From NCBI GenBank assembly GCA_019635955.1, contig JAHBYL010000017.1, positions 1 through 58,255 on the forward strand: a stretch of 58,255 nt of DNA. Reading direction: 5' to 3'. Under the pieces are notes generated by a model. The model was not told where the DNA came from and did not search any database. It saw only the letters and a program-made list of their open reading frames with translations. Shown in pieces: positions 29,489-39,328 of this stretch. The DNA is from Parvibaculum sp. (lineage in GTDB: Bacteria > Pseudomonadota > Alphaproteobacteria > Parvibaculales > Parvibaculaceae). The translations under genes were made by a program, and so were the position numbers. Every line of letters starts with the position of its first letter. Within the stretch, counting starts at the first letter, position 1.

Positions 29489-30294
29489 AGGCGCTTGTCA
29501 CAGGCGCTGGCGGCGGCATCGGCGCGGCCATCACCCGCGCGCTCGACAGGCGTGGCTACAGCCTCATCCTCGTCGACCGGGAGGCCGGCGCGCTCGATAC
29601 GATCGCAGGAACGCTCTCGCGCCCGGCGGGCAAGATCGTCTGCGATCTTGCCTCGCGGGAGGATGTCGAGCGGTTATGCGAGGTGCTTATCCGGGATCAT
29701 GGCGATCTCGATATTCTCGTGAACAATGCCGGCATCGGCATTCCCGGTGCCGTCGCCGATCTCTCACAGGACCTTCTCGACCGCCACCTCGAAATCAATC
29801 TGCGGGCGCCTGTCCGCCTCATGCGCGCCGTCGCGACGCAGATGATTGCGCGCAAACACGGCATCATGGTGGCCACCGTTTCGCTGGGGGGCATCATCTC
29901 GCTCAAGGACAGCGCCATCTATTCGGCGTCGAAATTCGGGCTGCGCGGTTTCCTGGGCGGTTTTCACCAGGAAATGGCGCCTTTTGGCGTCAAGGTTTCA
30001 GGCATTTATCCCGCTGCGGTCGACACGCCGATGCTGCATCACGAGGCGCTTCATGGCGGCTCGGTGCTGAATTTCGTCGACAAGGTGATGACTCCGGAAG
30101 ATGTGGCCACCGCAACGCTTCGCGCGATCGACACGGGCAAGCTCGAAATCTATGTGCCCTACAGCGCCAGCCTTCTCTCCCGCTTCTTTGGCGCTTTCCC
30201 CTGGATGATCCGGCCCATTCTGCCTTTCATGGAGAAGATCGGCGAGAAGGGCCGCCTCAAATTCGTCGCGCGCAAGGACTTCTCAACCGAGTAG
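29485..30294 (+). CDS. Short-chain dehydrogenase/reductase (SDR)
   Basis: The 269-residue classical SDR has the cofactor motif VTGAGGGIGAAI, the structural NNAG (LVNNAGIGIPG), and the catalytic Tyr-Lys in SAIYSASKFGLRG. The start ATG overlaps the FMO stop, so translation is coupled. It likely oxidises an alcohol or reduces a ketone handled by the monooxygenase. The C terminus has an extra hydrophobic stretch (PWMIRPILPFM) seen in lipid-acting SDRs. The last 12 bases overlap the convergent permease gene. Confidence 0.88.
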   Translation: MKALVTGAGGGIGAAITRALDRRGYSLILVDREAGALDTIAGTLSRPAGKIVCDLASREDVERLCEVLIRDHGDLDILVNNAGIGIPGAVADLSQDLLDRHLEINLRAPVRLMRAVATQMIARKHGIMVATVSLGGIISLKDSAIYSASKFGLRGFLGGFHQEMAPFGVKVSGIYPAAVDTPMLHHEALHGGSVLNFVDKVMTPEDVATATLRAIDTGKLEIYVPYSASLLSRFFGAFPWMIRPILPFMEKIGEKGRLKFVARKDFSTE

Positions 30295-31023
30295 TTCACC
30301 GAGGCCCTCCCAGATCAAGATCGCGCCCAGCACGAAGAGGATGTTACGGCTCCATATTCTGAAATGACCGTCGCTCATCCGGTCCAGCACCATCTTGCCG
30401 AGCGTCGTGCCGAGCATGGCGAGCGGCGCGACCATGACATAGATCCACCAGGGAAGCCCCGCCTCCGGCAGCAGATGCGCGGCGAGCAGTCCAAAATAGA
30501 GCAGCTTCGTCAGATGCTGCAGTGTCTGCGTCACCGCCTTGGTAGCGACGATCTGATGTCGCGTCAGCGGACTGCGTACGAAGAAGACATCGAGGATCGG
30601 CCCCGCCACGCCAGCCGTCAGGGTCAGAGCCGTCACGACGAAACCGCAGATGGGCGAGATGAAAGGCCGGGTGATATCCAGCCCCCAGCTTTTCGGGATC
30701 GAGAAGGCGATGAAGGGGATTGCGCCGAGCAATAGCAACACCGTCGCCTTGTCCGGCACGAAACTCACAGCGAGAAAGAGGCCGAGCGCCAGCACGGCGC
30801 CCAGCATGTTCGTTGCTACGATGGGCCAGACGATGTCGCTGCGGTTGATGACGGCGCGGTAGCCGTTCGACACGGCCTGCGTCACGCCATGAAGCATCAT
30901 CGCCGCGCCGACGGAATAGGCGAAGGTGAGAAAGGCCATGAGGATCATGCCCCCCGCCATACCGAACACGCCCGAAATCGTGGCGGTCACGACAACAACG
31001 AGAGCGAGAATGGCAGTCATCAT
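30283..31023 (-). CDS. TauE/SafE family sulfite/anion exporter-like permease
   Basis: The 246-residue integral membrane protein has about eight hydrophobic helices in two halves, as in TauE/SafE transporters. Each half begins with a glycine-rich loop: SGVFGMAGGMILMAFLTF at the N terminus and LTAGVAGPILDVFF in the middle. Family members export sulfite, sulfoacetate or other anions, but the substrate is not set by sequence. It is divergent from the LysR gene, and paired TTGTG-N9-CACAA sites suggest control by that regulator. Confidence 0.82.
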   Translation of the reverse strand: MMTAILALVVVVTATISGVFGMAGGMILMAFLTFAYSVGAAMMLHGVTQAVSNGYRAVINRSDIVWPIVATNMLGAVLALGLFLAVSFVPDKATVLLLLGAIPFIAFSIPKSWGLDITRPFISPICGFVVTALTLTAGVAGPILDVFFVRSPLTRHQIVATKAVTQTLQHLTKLLYFGLLAAHLLPEAGLPWWIYVMVAPLAMLGTTLGKMVLDRMSDGHFRIWSRNILFVLGAILIWEGLGELLG

Positions 31024-31035
31024 GGGATCACCTCA

Positions 31036-31056
31036 TTTGTGCTTTCAGTGCACAAA
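31036..31056. promoter_or_regulatory. Inverted repeat upstream of the TauE/SafE gene (LysR-box geometry)
   Basis: TTTGTGC at 31036-31042 and GCACAAA at 31050-31056 form a perfect 7-7-7 inverted repeat 13 bases upstream of the permease start. The core TTGTG-N9-CACAA contains the T-N11-A LysR box and is repeated near the lysR start at 31103-31121. Confidence 0.65.
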
Positions 31057-31102
31057 CTCTTCTCAAAATAGCTGCCTATCAAATCAGTTTTATACGCATT
31101 CC

Positions 31103-31121
31103 TTGTGAGTTATACTCACAA
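31103..31121. promoter_or_regulatory. Inverted repeat abutting the LysR start (LysR-box geometry)
   Basis: TTGTGAG at 31103-31109 and CTCACAA at 31115-31121 are a perfect 7-5-7 inverted repeat ending 2 bases before ATG 31124. It has the same TTGTG-N9-CACAA layout as the site at 31036-31056. A TATACT at 31111-31116 inside it could be the -10 of lysR. Confidence 0.65.
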
Positions 31122-31123
31122 AT

Positions 31124-32035
31124 ATGAACCGTTCACGCCGCGACCTGCCGCCCCTTTCGGCGCTCCGCGCCTTCGAGGCCACGGCTCGCCTTGGCAGCGC
31201 CACGGCAGCGGCGGCGGAACTCTTCGTCACACATGGTGCCATCAGCCGCCATGTGCGGGCATTGGAAGACTGGGCTGGGACCGAACTTTTCCAGCGGAGC
31301 GGCAAGCGACTGGTACTCACCGATGCAGGGCGGCGCTATCGCGATGAAATCGGCCACGCACTGGACGGCATTGCGGCGGCAACGAGCCATCTCAAAGCCA
31401 GGGCGGGGAAAGCGCGCCAGCTCACCATCAATGCGCTCCCCACTTTCGCAATGCGCTGGCTCCTGCCTCGCCTCGCACGGTTCCAGCAGATGGAGCCGCA
31501 AGCCGAGCTACGCCTCATCACATCCGATGAAAGTATCGAGCGGCTGGCGCATGGCAGCTATGACGTTGCGATCCGCCGCGAGGCCGCATGGCCGCGCGAT
31601 ATTTTCGCCGCAAGCTTTCTGGCCGAGTGTGAAATTCCTGTCGCCTCGCCGGCGCTGCTCGCGCAGAAACCTGTGTGCGCTCCGGCGGACCTTGCAACGC
31701 ATACGCTCCTTCATGCGGATACGCGGCCGGGCGCATGGGCGCGCTGGCTCGCCGCGGCTGGGGCGGATGGCGTTGGCGACAAGGCAGCGCGCCAGAACTT
31801 CGATCATTTCTATCTTGCGCTTCAGGCTGCAACAGACGGGCTCGGCGTGGCGCTCGGCCCCTTGCCGATCATCGCGGAAGACATAAAGGCGGGCCGGCTT
31901 GCCAAGGCGCTTGATGGCCCGGCGCTGCCTTCCCGCCCCTATTGCTGGCTGGTACCTGAGGCGCGGGCAGCCGACCCTCTCATCACTGCCTTTTGTACCT
32001 GGCTCGAAGAAGAGGGGCAGGCGGAGGAAAGTTAA
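31124..32035 (+). CDS. LysR family regulator, GcvA-like
   Basis: The 303-residue protein has a LysR winged-helix domain ([18 protein letters not shown], then [21 protein letters not shown]) and a periplasmic-binding-like effector domain. The N terminus is typical of the GcvA-like group, which supports ATG 31124 even though no SD is visible: only 2 bases separate it from an operator-like palindrome, so a leaderless transcript is possible. It is divergent from the TauE/SafE permease, its likely target. Its end overlaps hisG by 4 bases, convergent. Confidence 0.9.
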   Translation: MNRSRRDLPPLSALRAFEATARLGSATAAAAELFVTHGAISRHVRALEDWAGTELFQRSGKRLVLTDAGRRYRDEIGHALDGIAAATSHLKARAGKARQLTINALPTFAMRWLLPRLARFQQMEPQAELRLITSDESIERLAHGSYDVAIRREAAWPRDIFAASFLAECEIPVASPALLAQKPVCAPADLATHTLLHADTRPGAWARWLAAAGADGVGDKAARQNFDHFYLALQAATDGLGVALGPLPIIAEDIKAGRLAKALDGPALPSRPYCWLVPEARAADPLITAFCTWLEEEGQAEES

Positions 32036-33012
32036 GCCCGCTTTCCCAGCTTCTCGAGCAGGCGTTCGCGGAGCGGGTTCTTTGCCTCGAAGACATAATC
32101 CGCCCGCGCGGCCGTCACCGTTTCGCGTCCCTTCGCATAGAGGAAGGAGACGAGGTCGTAGAGGCGCGCCTCCGGACAGTGAGCGATGCGCACCGGTCCG
32201 CCTGCATTCGATCCGAAGGGCAGCGTCACGCCAAAGCGGTTGGCGATCTCGCCGATCAACTCGGCATCGTCGGCGCCGCTTGCGAAACGCACTTCCACCG
32301 TCTTTGCGGCGCGCGCCTGCGCCGAGACTCGGTCGAGAATCTCGCCGACAGCGGCAAGCGCCTTGCCGCTCCATTCCGCGCCGAGACTCGCAACGAGGTT
32401 CGCCTGGCTTTTCAGCATGGTGCCGTCGTCCAACACCTTCAGATTGTTCGCAGCAAGCGTCGCGCCGGTGGAGGTGATATCGACGATCACTTCCGCCGTG
32501 CCGGCCGCGGGCGCGCCTTCTGTCGCGCCGAGGCTTTCCACGATGCGATAATCGGTGAGGCCGTGCGCGGCAAAGAAGTTCCGCGTCAGGTTGAAATATT
32601 TGGTGGCGACGCGAAGCCTGCGCCCGCGCTTCGTGTGGAAGGCGAGCGCCACATCGTCGAGGTCCGCCATGGTGGCGACGTCGATCCAGCTTTGCGGCAC
32701 GGCAACCACGACATCGGCATGGCCGAAACCCAGGGGCAGGAGCAGTTCGACGTCGCGCTCGGGCGCGGAGAGCTTCTCGCGGATCAGGTCTTCGCCCGTC
32801 ACGCCGAGGTGAATGATACCCTGTTCGAGTTGGCCAGCGATTTCGGATGCCGACAGGAAGGCGATCTCGACATTGGCGATACCGTCGAGGCGGCCGGTAT
32901 AACCGCGGCCACCATCCTGCTTCACACGGAGACCGGCTCGCGCAAAAAAGGCGTTCGCGTTTTCCTGAAGCCTGCCCTTCGAAGGGAGGCCGATGATGAG
33001 TTTGTCGCTCAT
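32032..33012 (-). CDS. hisG: ATP phosphoribosyltransferase, catalytic subunit
   Basis: HisG joins ATP and PRPP in the first step of histidine synthesis. The 326-residue product has the family blocks [46 protein letters not shown], and [17 protein letters not shown] (PRPP-binding loop). Bacteria with the short HisG need HisZ as a regulatory partner, and hisZ lies directly upstream with a 4-base overlap. This HisG is longer than the 210-residue HisZ-dependent form, with a C-terminal extension, as is common in alphaproteobacteria. Confidence 0.94.
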   Translation of the reverse strand: MSDKLIIGLPSKGRLQENANAFFARAGLRVKQDGGRGYTGRLDGIANVEIAFLSASEIAGQLEQGIIHLGVTGEDLIREKLSAPERDVELLLPLGFGHADVVVAVPQSWIDVATMADLDDVALAFHTKRGRRLRVATKYFNLTRNFFAAHGLTDYRIVESLGATEGAPAAGTAEVIVDITSTGATLAANNLKVLDDGTMLKSQANLVASLGAEWSGKALAAVGEILDRVSAQARAAKTVEVRFASGADDAELIGEIANRFGVTLPFGSNAGGPVRIAHCPEARLYDLVSFLYAKGRETVTAARADYVFEAKNPLRERLLEKLGKRA

Positions 33013-34187
33013 TGGCCCTTCTCCCCAGCGACGGCAGCAAGGAGCCGCTCGATCCCGACAGCACAGCCGACAGCAGGCACCTGTTTTTCCGAGCCAAGCG
33101 CCGAAAGCAGGTCATCGTAGCGGCCGCCGCCGCAGATCATCGCGTCCACACCGAGCGCGGGTACGCGGAACTCGAAGACGAGGCCGGTGTAATAGGCCAT
33201 GTTGCGGCCGAAGCCGGTGGCGAAGTGCGCGCGGGAGAGATCGACCCCCGCCTTTGCTATCAGATCCATACGCCGCTCGAAGCGGGCGATGGCGGCATCG
33301 AGCGAGATGCCCGCATTGCTGGCGAGCTTCTTGATCTTCGCAATGCAGTCTTTCGGCGCGCCGGAGACGGCGAGGAAATCAGAGATAAGCCTGGCCGCCG
33401 CTTTCGGCACGCCGGAGGCCGCAAGCTCCGCCTGCTCGATCAGCCGTTCGGCGACTTCTTCCACCGTGCGGCCGCCGACGGGCGCGATGCCTGCAAGCTT
33501 CAGTACGTCCTCGATCACATCTTTCGCCTGCGCTTCATCGAGACCCGCCAGCGCAGAAATCAGCGCCTGACGCTCGCCGCCTTCTTCGCCGGCATCGCCC
33601 GCCGCAAGGCGGTCGAGCAATTCGCGGAAATAGTCGGGCCGCCAGAAGTGGCGCTTCAGCCGCGCGCGCCAGCCGGACGGAAGATCGAGCGCATCGATCA
33701 GCGCATCGAAAAGCGCGAGATCGCCCATCTCGATCTCGTAATTCTTCAGACCCGCCCCGGCGAGTGCGGCGCTGGCGAGCGCCATCACTTCGGCATCGGC
33801 GGCTTCCGCATCCGCAGCACCCAGACATTCAAGGCCCGCCTGCGTGAACTCGCGGAGCTTCACCGAGCCCCTTTGCTGGAAGCGGTAGACGGGGCCGACG
33901 GAGCAAAGCTTCTTCGTGCCGCCGCCGGCTTCCAGATAGAGGCGGCAGACGGGGATCGTGAGTTCCGGGCGCAGGCAGAGCTCATCGCCTGCCGGGTCCG
34001 CGAAGACATACATGCGGCGGCGAATATCCTCGCCGGACATATCGAGAAAGATGTCAGCGGGCTGGAGCGCGGGCGCGGAAACGGGCTCATAGCCCGCCTT
34101 CTCGAAGCCGCCGCGCACGGACGCCGCCAGCGCCTCGCGGGCGCGGAGCCTGTCGCCTTCCAGTGCTGCCATATCGGTCAGAGACAT
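33009..34187 (-). CDS. hisZ: ATP phosphoribosyltransferase regulatory subunit HisZ
   Basis: HisZ is a HisRS paralog without aminoacylation activity that allosterically regulates HisG. The 392-residue product keeps class-II synthetase-like motifs ([40 protein letters not shown]) but lacks the HisRS anticodon-binding domain. ATG 34187 was chosen because GGGAAG lies 8 bases upstream on this strand; the frame is open a further 18 codons. It lies between hisS and hisG in one operon. Confidence 0.92.
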   Translation of the reverse strand: MSLTDMAALEGDRLRAREALAASVRGGFEKAGYEPVSAPALQPADIFLDMSGEDIRRRMYVFADPAGDELCLRPELTIPVCRLYLEAGGGTKKLCSVGPVYRFQQRGSVKLREFTQAGLECLGAADAEAADAEVMALASAALAGAGLKNYEIEMGDLALFDALIDALDLPSGWRARLKRHFWRPDYFRELLDRLAAGDAGEEGGERQALISALAGLDEAQAKDVIEDVLKLAGIAPVGGRTVEEVAERLIEQAELAASGVPKAAARLISDFLAVSGAPKDCIAKIKKLASNAGISLDAAIARFERRMDLIAKAGVDLSRAHFATGFGRNMAYYTGLVFEFRVPALGVDAMICGGGRYDDLLSALGSEKQVPAVGCAVGIERLLAAVAGEKGQ

Positions 34188-34279
34188 ATCGAATACTTCC
34201 CGGCCCGCCGGGGCCTCCCCGGTCCGGGCCTTATCTAGCATGGAAATGGTAAATTTGAAGAAAGGGGAATGGCGGCTTT

Positions 34280-35791
34280 TCAGCCGTGATGCGGGCGATG
34301 TCGCGCGAGCATGGCGCGGACTTCTTCCACCAGCCGGGCGCGGGGCACCGAAATCTGGGCGGGCTGGCCTTCACGCCAGGCCGTGTTGTCCTCGATTTCC
34401 TTCGACATTTCGGCGCCGAGGATGAGGTCTTTCAGCGTCACCTCGCCCTTCGCGCGCTCGTCCTCGCCCTCGATGACGGCGATCGGGGCGCCGCGCTTGT
34501 CGGCATATTTCATCTGCGCCTTCATGCCGGAGCCGCCGAGATACATTTCGGCGCGGATGCCGGCGGCGCGAAGTTCGGAAACCATCGACTGGTAGCCTGC
34601 CATGCTGGCTGCATCGAGCGTCAGCACGACGACCGGCGCCTGTACCGTCTCGATATCGAGCTTGCCGAGCAATTCGAGCGCCGTCTGCAGCCGGCTCACA
34701 CCGATGGAGAAGCCGGTGGCCGGCACCTTCACGCCCTTGAAGCGTTCGACGAGGCCGTCATAGCGCCCGCCGGAGCCGACGGAGCCGAAGCGCACGGGAT
34801 TACCCTTCTCGTCCTTCACCTCGAAGAGGAGATCGGATTCGAAAACGGGGCCGGTGTAGTAGCCGAGGCCGCGCACGATCCAGGAATTGAATTCGATCCG
34901 GTCGGTGCCGTAGCCCGCCGCAGTGAAGAGCGCGTCCATCTCGGCAAGTTCGCCGATGCCTTCCCGGCCGATGACGCTGTCGCCGACGACCTTGCGCCAG
35001 CCTTCCAGCACGAGCTTGCGGTCTGTCGCGCCTTCGCCAACGCCCGATTCCACATAGTCGAGCACGGCGGTGATCTGGGAGGGCGAAAGGCCTGCGCCCT
35101 TGGTGAAATCGCCGGACTCGTCCTTGCGGCCCGGCCCGAGCAGCAGTTCCACGCCTTGCCGCCCGAGGCGGTCATATTTGTCGATCGCGCGCAGCACCGT
35201 CATGTAGGTGGCGCTGCCCGGTTCGCCATCGAGGCCAATGGTTTCCAGAAGTCCGTCGAGCACCTTCCGGTTGTTCGCCCGGATGCGGTAGCTGCCGCGC
35301 GGGATGCCGAGCGCTTCGAGACAGTCCGCGCCCATCATGCACATCTCCGCGTCGGCGGCGACGCCGGGGGCGGCTACCGTGTCGGCGTCGAACTGCGTGA
35401 ACTGGCGGTAGCGGCCCGGACCCGGCTTCTCGTTCCGCCAGACGGGACCAGTCTGATAGCGCCGGAAGGGCTTTGGCAGCGCGTCGTAATTCTCAGCCAC
35501 ATAGCGGGCGAGCGGGGCCGTCAGGTCGTAGCGCAGCGAGAGCCACTGCTCGTCATCGTCCTGAAAGGAGAAGACGCCTTCGTTCGGGCGGTCTTCATCG
35601 GGCAGGAACTTGCCGAGCGCGTCCGCATATTCGAAGGCGGAGGTTTCCAGCGGGTCGAAGCCATAGCGTTCATAGACCTCGCGGATGCGCGCAAGCATGC
35701 CCTGCTCGGCGCGTACCAGCGCGGCGGGCATGTCGCGAAGCCCCTTCGGCACGCGCGCCTTGGGGCGGAAGGTCTTTTCTTTCTTGCTCAT
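34280..35791 (-). CDS. hisS: Histidyl-tRNA synthetase, alphaproteobacterial (eukaryote-like) type
   Basis: HisRS charges tRNA-His. The 503-residue protein is longer than the 420-residue E. coli type. Class-II motif 2 reads [21 protein letters not shown] and the histidine A loop reads [12 protein letters not shown], followed by [13 protein letters not shown]-terminal anticodon domain is present ([10 protein letters not shown] to the end). This type is known from a large alphaproteobacterial clade that recognises tRNA-His lacking G-1. ATG 35791 follows GAGGGG. Confidence 0.94.
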   Translation of the reverse strand: MSKKEKTFRPKARVPKGLRDMPAALVRAEQGMLARIREVYERYGFDPLETSAFEYADALGKFLPDEDRPNEGVFSFQDDDEQWLSLRYDLTAPLARYVAENYDALPKPFRRYQTGPVWRNEKPGPGRYRQFTQFDADTVAAPGVAADAEMCMMGADCLEALGIPRGSYRIRANNRKVLDGLLETIGLDGEPGSATYMTVLRAIDKYDRLGRQGVELLLGPGRKDESGDFTKGAGLSPSQITAVLDYVESGVGEGATDRKLVLEGWRKVVGDSVIGREGIGELAEMDALFTAAGYGTDRIEFNSWIVRGLGYYTGPVFESDLLFEVKDEKGNPVRFGSVGSGGRYDGLVERFKGVKVPATGFSIGVSRLQTALELLGKLDIETVQAPVVVLTLDAASMAGYQSMVSELRAAGIRAEMYLGGSGMKAQMKYADKRGAPIAVIEGEDERAKGEVTLKDLILGAEMSKEIEDNTAWREGQPAQISVPRARLVEEVRAMLARHRPHHG

Positions 35792-36149
35792 GGTCGGCCC
35801 CTCGGGGCGGCTCTCGAACCGCGGCGCCCTTCGGCGCGGGCGCATACCTAGCCCATAGGCCGCGCCGTCACAAGCATTCGCCGAAGCAGGAAAGGCAAAC
35901 GAATCAACGAGGTGGGATGGCGGTCAGCCTCCTGAAACGGGTGGGCACCGCGCTTTCGGCCGAGAAATAGGTGAAAAACACCCAATTAAAGTCAAACCAG
36001 CTGAAATGCGTAAAAACGGCGTTAAACCGCCCATTTTGACGTAAATATCCCGCTTGGCGCTTGTGGATGGGTCTAATGGCACCCACTAGATAGGCCCTTT
36101 GTTTACTTTCTGTTTACGAAAGAATCGCATCGTTAACTCACAAGACCTA
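35792..36149. other. Intergenic region between hisS and the histidine kinase
   Basis: This 358-base gap holds the divergent promoters. The part at 35970-36130 is AT-rich compared with its surroundings and includes GTTTAC twice (36101-36106 and 36112-36117). No protein-like open frame, RNA gene or clear terminator is seen. Confidence 0.55.
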
Positions 36150-37784
36150 ATGCCGCCTTACTCGGCATATATGTATCGGGTTGCGGGGCCGGCGGGGGCC
36201 GGAAGACAGGTGGAACCCTTGGCGTATCCAGGCATCGCAATGAGCAGCTTTTCAGGGCCTTCCACGGGCCCATCCACGTTGCTGACGGCCCATGTCGTGA
36301 GCCATTCGGCAGCGCTGTGCGCGGGTCTTGTCCGGATTTCAGAAACCGGTGAGGCTGGCGCCTTCCAGTTCCATTTTTCAACCGTGCATGAGGGGATCGA
36401 GCCGCTGCTCGTGCCGGGCAACGATGCCCTCATCATCGATATCGGCACGGGCGATCCTGCTGCCTTCGATTTCCTCCGCCGCGTGGTGGCGCTCGGTCCG
36501 GATGCACCGGTGGTCGCCATCGGTTCGGACGACCCCTTGCTGCAGGCCGAAGCCATTTCGGCCGGCGCGGAAGATTGCCTCGGCTTCGAAACGGATACGC
36601 CGCGCACGCTCGGCCTTGCCATTCGCCGCGCCGTTGCGCGCCGCCAGGCCCGCGAGGGCCAGGAGGTCGCCGCAAATGTGGCGCAGGACGGCGGCAAGCC
36701 GCAGGTCACCCTCATTCAGGAGACGCCGGAAGCGATCGTCATTCTCGACAGTCAGGGCATCGTGCGCTTCGTCAACGGCGCGGCACAGGAAATCCTTGGC
36801 CGCAGCGCCGAAGAGCTGGTCGGGCACAATTTCGGCCTGCCGGTCGACCCGGGCGAGCACGATGTCACGATCAACCGGCCCGATGGCGACAACCGGCTCG
36901 CGGAAATGCGCATCGTCGACACGCGCTGGGGCGGCGTGCCCGCGCGCGTTGCCGCCCTCAACGATGTGACGGTGCGGCGCAAGCTCGAACAGACCATGCA
37001 TGACGCGGAAGCCCGCAGCCGCGAAACGCGCAAGCGCACGCAGAGCTTCTTCTCCAACGTCAATCACGATCTCCGGACTCCGCTGACGCATATCATCGGA
37101 TTTTCCGAGATGATGAAGAACGAGCGACTCGGCCCGATGGGCACGGACCGCTACAAGGAATATGCGAACGACATCTATTCGAGCGGCACCATGCTGCTCG
37201 ATATGATCGAGGATCTGCTCGGCATTGCCGAAGCGGAGATGGAGCATATCGATCTTACGGACGAGATCGTCAATCTCGGGCAGCTCGCCGAGATCGCCGT
37301 GGCCAGCCAACGCCAGAGTGCGGCACAGGAAGGCGTCTCGATCCGCGTGACGTGCCCTGAAAACCTGCCGGGATTGCGCGGCGATGCGCGGCGCCTGCGC
37401 CAGGGACTTTTCCGCCTTCTTGCCGAAGCAGTCCACACGGCGCATCGTGGCTCGGTGATCCATCTCAGGGTTGCTGAATCGAAAGACGCCAAAGGCAGAA
37501 GCGGCCTCTCGATCACGCTCTCGGAAGAACGCCACCCGGACTCCCTTGCCGCCGAGCAGGAGGCGCAGCCCTGGTTCGACGGGATCGAGGATCCTTTCGT
37601 CAGCGCCGAAGACAGCAGTACGCCGCGCGAGGAAAGCCTTGCCCTTTCCCTGACGCGCAAGGTGATGGAGCTCCACGGCGGCACGCTCGATGTCCGGAGC
37701 GCGGATCGCAGCAGGCCGGGCGCAGCGCGCGATGCGTCCATGCATATCGGACTGAACTTTCCGGCCGAGCGTGTGATCCGCTGA
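36150..37784 (+). CDS. Hybrid-type sensor histidine kinase: pseudo-receiver, PAS, HisKA, degenerate ATPase
   Basis: Counting from ATG 36150 (544 aa), the N-terminal 150 residues look like a receiver domain (ALIIDIGTGDPAAFDFL, PVVAIGSDD, SAGAEDCLG), with the conserved Lys missing. A PAS domain follows (PEAIVILDSQGIVRFVNGAA), then HisKA with the H-box FFSNVNHDLRTPLTHIIGFS, His306. The ATPase region is eroded: the N-box reads DARRLRQGLFRLLAEAVHTA with no Asn, there is no DxGxG, and G2 is ESLALSLTRKVMELHGG. The protein may act as phosphatase or phosphotransfer scaffold. Starts 36150, 36171 and 36240 are all possible. No response regulator gene is adjacent. Confidence 0.82.
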   Translation: MPPYSAYMYRVAGPAGAGRQVEPLAYPGIAMSSFSGPSTGPSTLLTAHVVSHSAALCAGLVRISETGEAGAFQFHFSTVHEGIEPLLVPGNDALIIDIGTGDPAAFDFLRRVVALGPDAPVVAIGSDDPLLQAEAISAGAEDCLGFETDTPRTLGLAIRRAVARRQAREGQEVAANVAQDGGKPQVTLIQETPEAIVILDSQGIVRFVNGAAQEILGRSAEELVGHNFGLPVDPGEHDVTINRPDGDNRLAEMRIVDTRWGGVPARVAALNDVTVRRKLEQTMHDAEARSRETRKRTQSFFSNVNHDLRTPLTHIIGFSEMMKNERLGPMGTDRYKEYANDIYSSGTMLLDMIEDLLGIAEAEMEHIDLTDEIVNLGQLAEIAVASQRQSAAQEGVSIRVTCPENLPGLRGDARRLRQGLFRLLAEAVHTAHRGSVIHLRVAESKDAKGRSGLSITLSEERHPDSLAAEQEAQPWFDGIEDPFVSAEDSSTPREESLALSLTRKVMELHGGTLDVRSADRSRPGAARDASMHIGLNFPAERVIR

Positions 37785-37927
37785 CAGATTTTCAGCCCCA
37801 CTAATCCATTTGGAATTTGTGCGCGCTTTCGCCGCGTGACGTTTCGTGGCACCTTACGGGACTGCAACCTGCGTGAACTTGGATATAGGCTTCAGCCTGT
37901 GTCTTCGGAAAACGAAGGAGATGCGCC

Positions 37928-39319
37928 GTGCCACCCATGGATGCGGAAATCCTCGCAAGGCTCCAGTTCGCCTTCACAGTTGCCTTTCATATTCTCTTCC
38001 CGACGCTGACGATCGGCCTTGCCGCGATCCTCGTCTTCTTCGAGGCCCGGCATTTGCGCAGCGGCGAGGAAGTCTGGATTCGTCTCTATAAATTCTGGGT
38101 CAAGATTTTCGCGCTGAGCTTCGGCATGGGCGTCGTCTCCGGCATCGTCCTCTCCTACCAATTCGGCACCAACTGGTCGGAGTGGTCGCGCATCACAGGC
38201 CCGGTCCTCGGACCGCTGATCGGATTTGAAGTGCTCACCGCCTTCTTTCTGGAAGCGGGCTTTCTCGGCATCATGCTGTTCGGCTGGGACAAGGTGGGCC
38301 CGAGGCTCCATTTCCTCGCAACCTGTCTCGTGGCCGTCGGCACGGTGATTTCGGCCTTCTGGATTCTCGCTGCCAACAGCTGGATGCAGACGCCCCAGGG
38401 CGCAAGTTTTGTCGACGGTCATTTCGTCGTCGACGACTGGCTGGCCGTGATCTTCAATCCCTCCTTCCCGTGGCGTTTCCTGCACATGACGAACGCCTCC
38501 TTCCTGACTGCGGCTACAGTCGTTGCGGGCGTCTCGGCCTATCATCTTCTCGCAAAAAACAACCCCGAGGTTGCGAAGCGGAGCTTCTCGGTTGCGATGT
38601 GGGCCGTGCTCTTTCTCGCGCCGCTACAGATTGTCATTGGTGACTTCCACGGCCTCAACACCCTGAAGCACCAGCCCGCCAAGATCGCCGCCATGGAAGG
38701 CAACTGGGTGACGCGATCCCATGCGCCCTTCCATCTCTTCGCCATTCCCGACCAGAATGCGCAGACGAACCATCTCTCCATCGAGATTCCCTATGCCGCA
38801 AGCCTGATCCTCACGCATGATCCGGCCGGTGTGGTGCCCGGACTCGACGAGATTCCGCTCGAGGACCAGCCGCCGGTCGGCATCGTCTTCTGGGCCTTCC
38901 GGGTCATGATCACCCTCGGCTTTCTCTTCTTCGCGCTCGGGCTATGGGGCGCATGGGCACGCTGGCGCGGGCGGCTCGCGGAGGACAGGCATCTCGCCCG
39001 CTTCGCCGTCGTCATGATCCCGGCCGGTTTCGTCGCGACCGTTTCAGGGTGGATCGTCACCGAGGTCGGGCGCCAGCCATGGACCGTCTACGGTGTGCTG
39101 CGCACGGCAGACAGCGTGTCGCCCACGGTGACCGGGAGTTCCGTTGCGACGACGCTGGTGCTCTTTCTCATCGTCTATGGCGGGTTGTTCGGCGCCTATC
39201 TCTACTATCTGCTGAAGATTATCCGTCAGGGACCGGGCGCGCTTACCGTGCGCGAAACCGATGAACGGCCGGAAGCCATTCGGGGCGCGCGCCCGGGCCT
39301 CGTCGTGCCAAGCGAATAG
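37928..39319 (+). CDS. cioA: Cytochrome bd-type (CIO) ubiquinol oxidase subunit I
   Basis: CioA oxidises ubiquinol and reduces O2 to water at high affinity or under cyanide. The 463-residue protein has nine hydrophobic helices, an N-terminal His ligand region (LQFAFTVAFHILFPTLTIG), GFEVLTAFFLEAGFLG, and the short Q-loop typical of CIO rather than the long E. coli CydA loop. GWIVTEVGRQPW is the conserved quinol-site motif. The start is GTG 37928 with AAGGAG 8 bases upstream (37914-37919). It forms an operon with cioB. Confidence 0.94.
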   Translation: MPPMDAEILARLQFAFTVAFHILFPTLTIGLAAILVFFEARHLRSGEEVWIRLYKFWVKIFALSFGMGVVSGIVLSYQFGTNWSEWSRITGPVLGPLIGFEVLTAFFLEAGFLGIMLFGWDKVGPRLHFLATCLVAVGTVISAFWILAANSWMQTPQGASFVDGHFVVDDWLAVIFNPSFPWRFLHMTNASFLTAATVVAGVSAYHLLAKNNPEVAKRSFSVAMWAVLFLAPLQIVIGDFHGLNTLKHQPAKIAAMEGNWVTRSHAPFHLFAIPDQNAQTNHLSIEIPYAASLILTHDPAGVVPGLDEIPLEDQPPVGIVFWAFRVMITLGFLFFALGLWGAWARWRGRLAEDRHLARFAVVMIPAGFVATVSGWIVTEVGRQPWTVYGVLRTADSVSPTVTGSSVATTLVLFLIVYGGLFGAYLYYLLKIIRQGPGALTVRETDERPEAIRGARPGLVVPSE

Positions 39320-39328
39320 GAGGATGAG

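Noticed and set aside
35904..36086. A 60-codon minus-strand frame in the hisS-kinase gap
   Set aside because: There is no SD, no recognisable features, and it lies in AT-rich promoter-like sequence.
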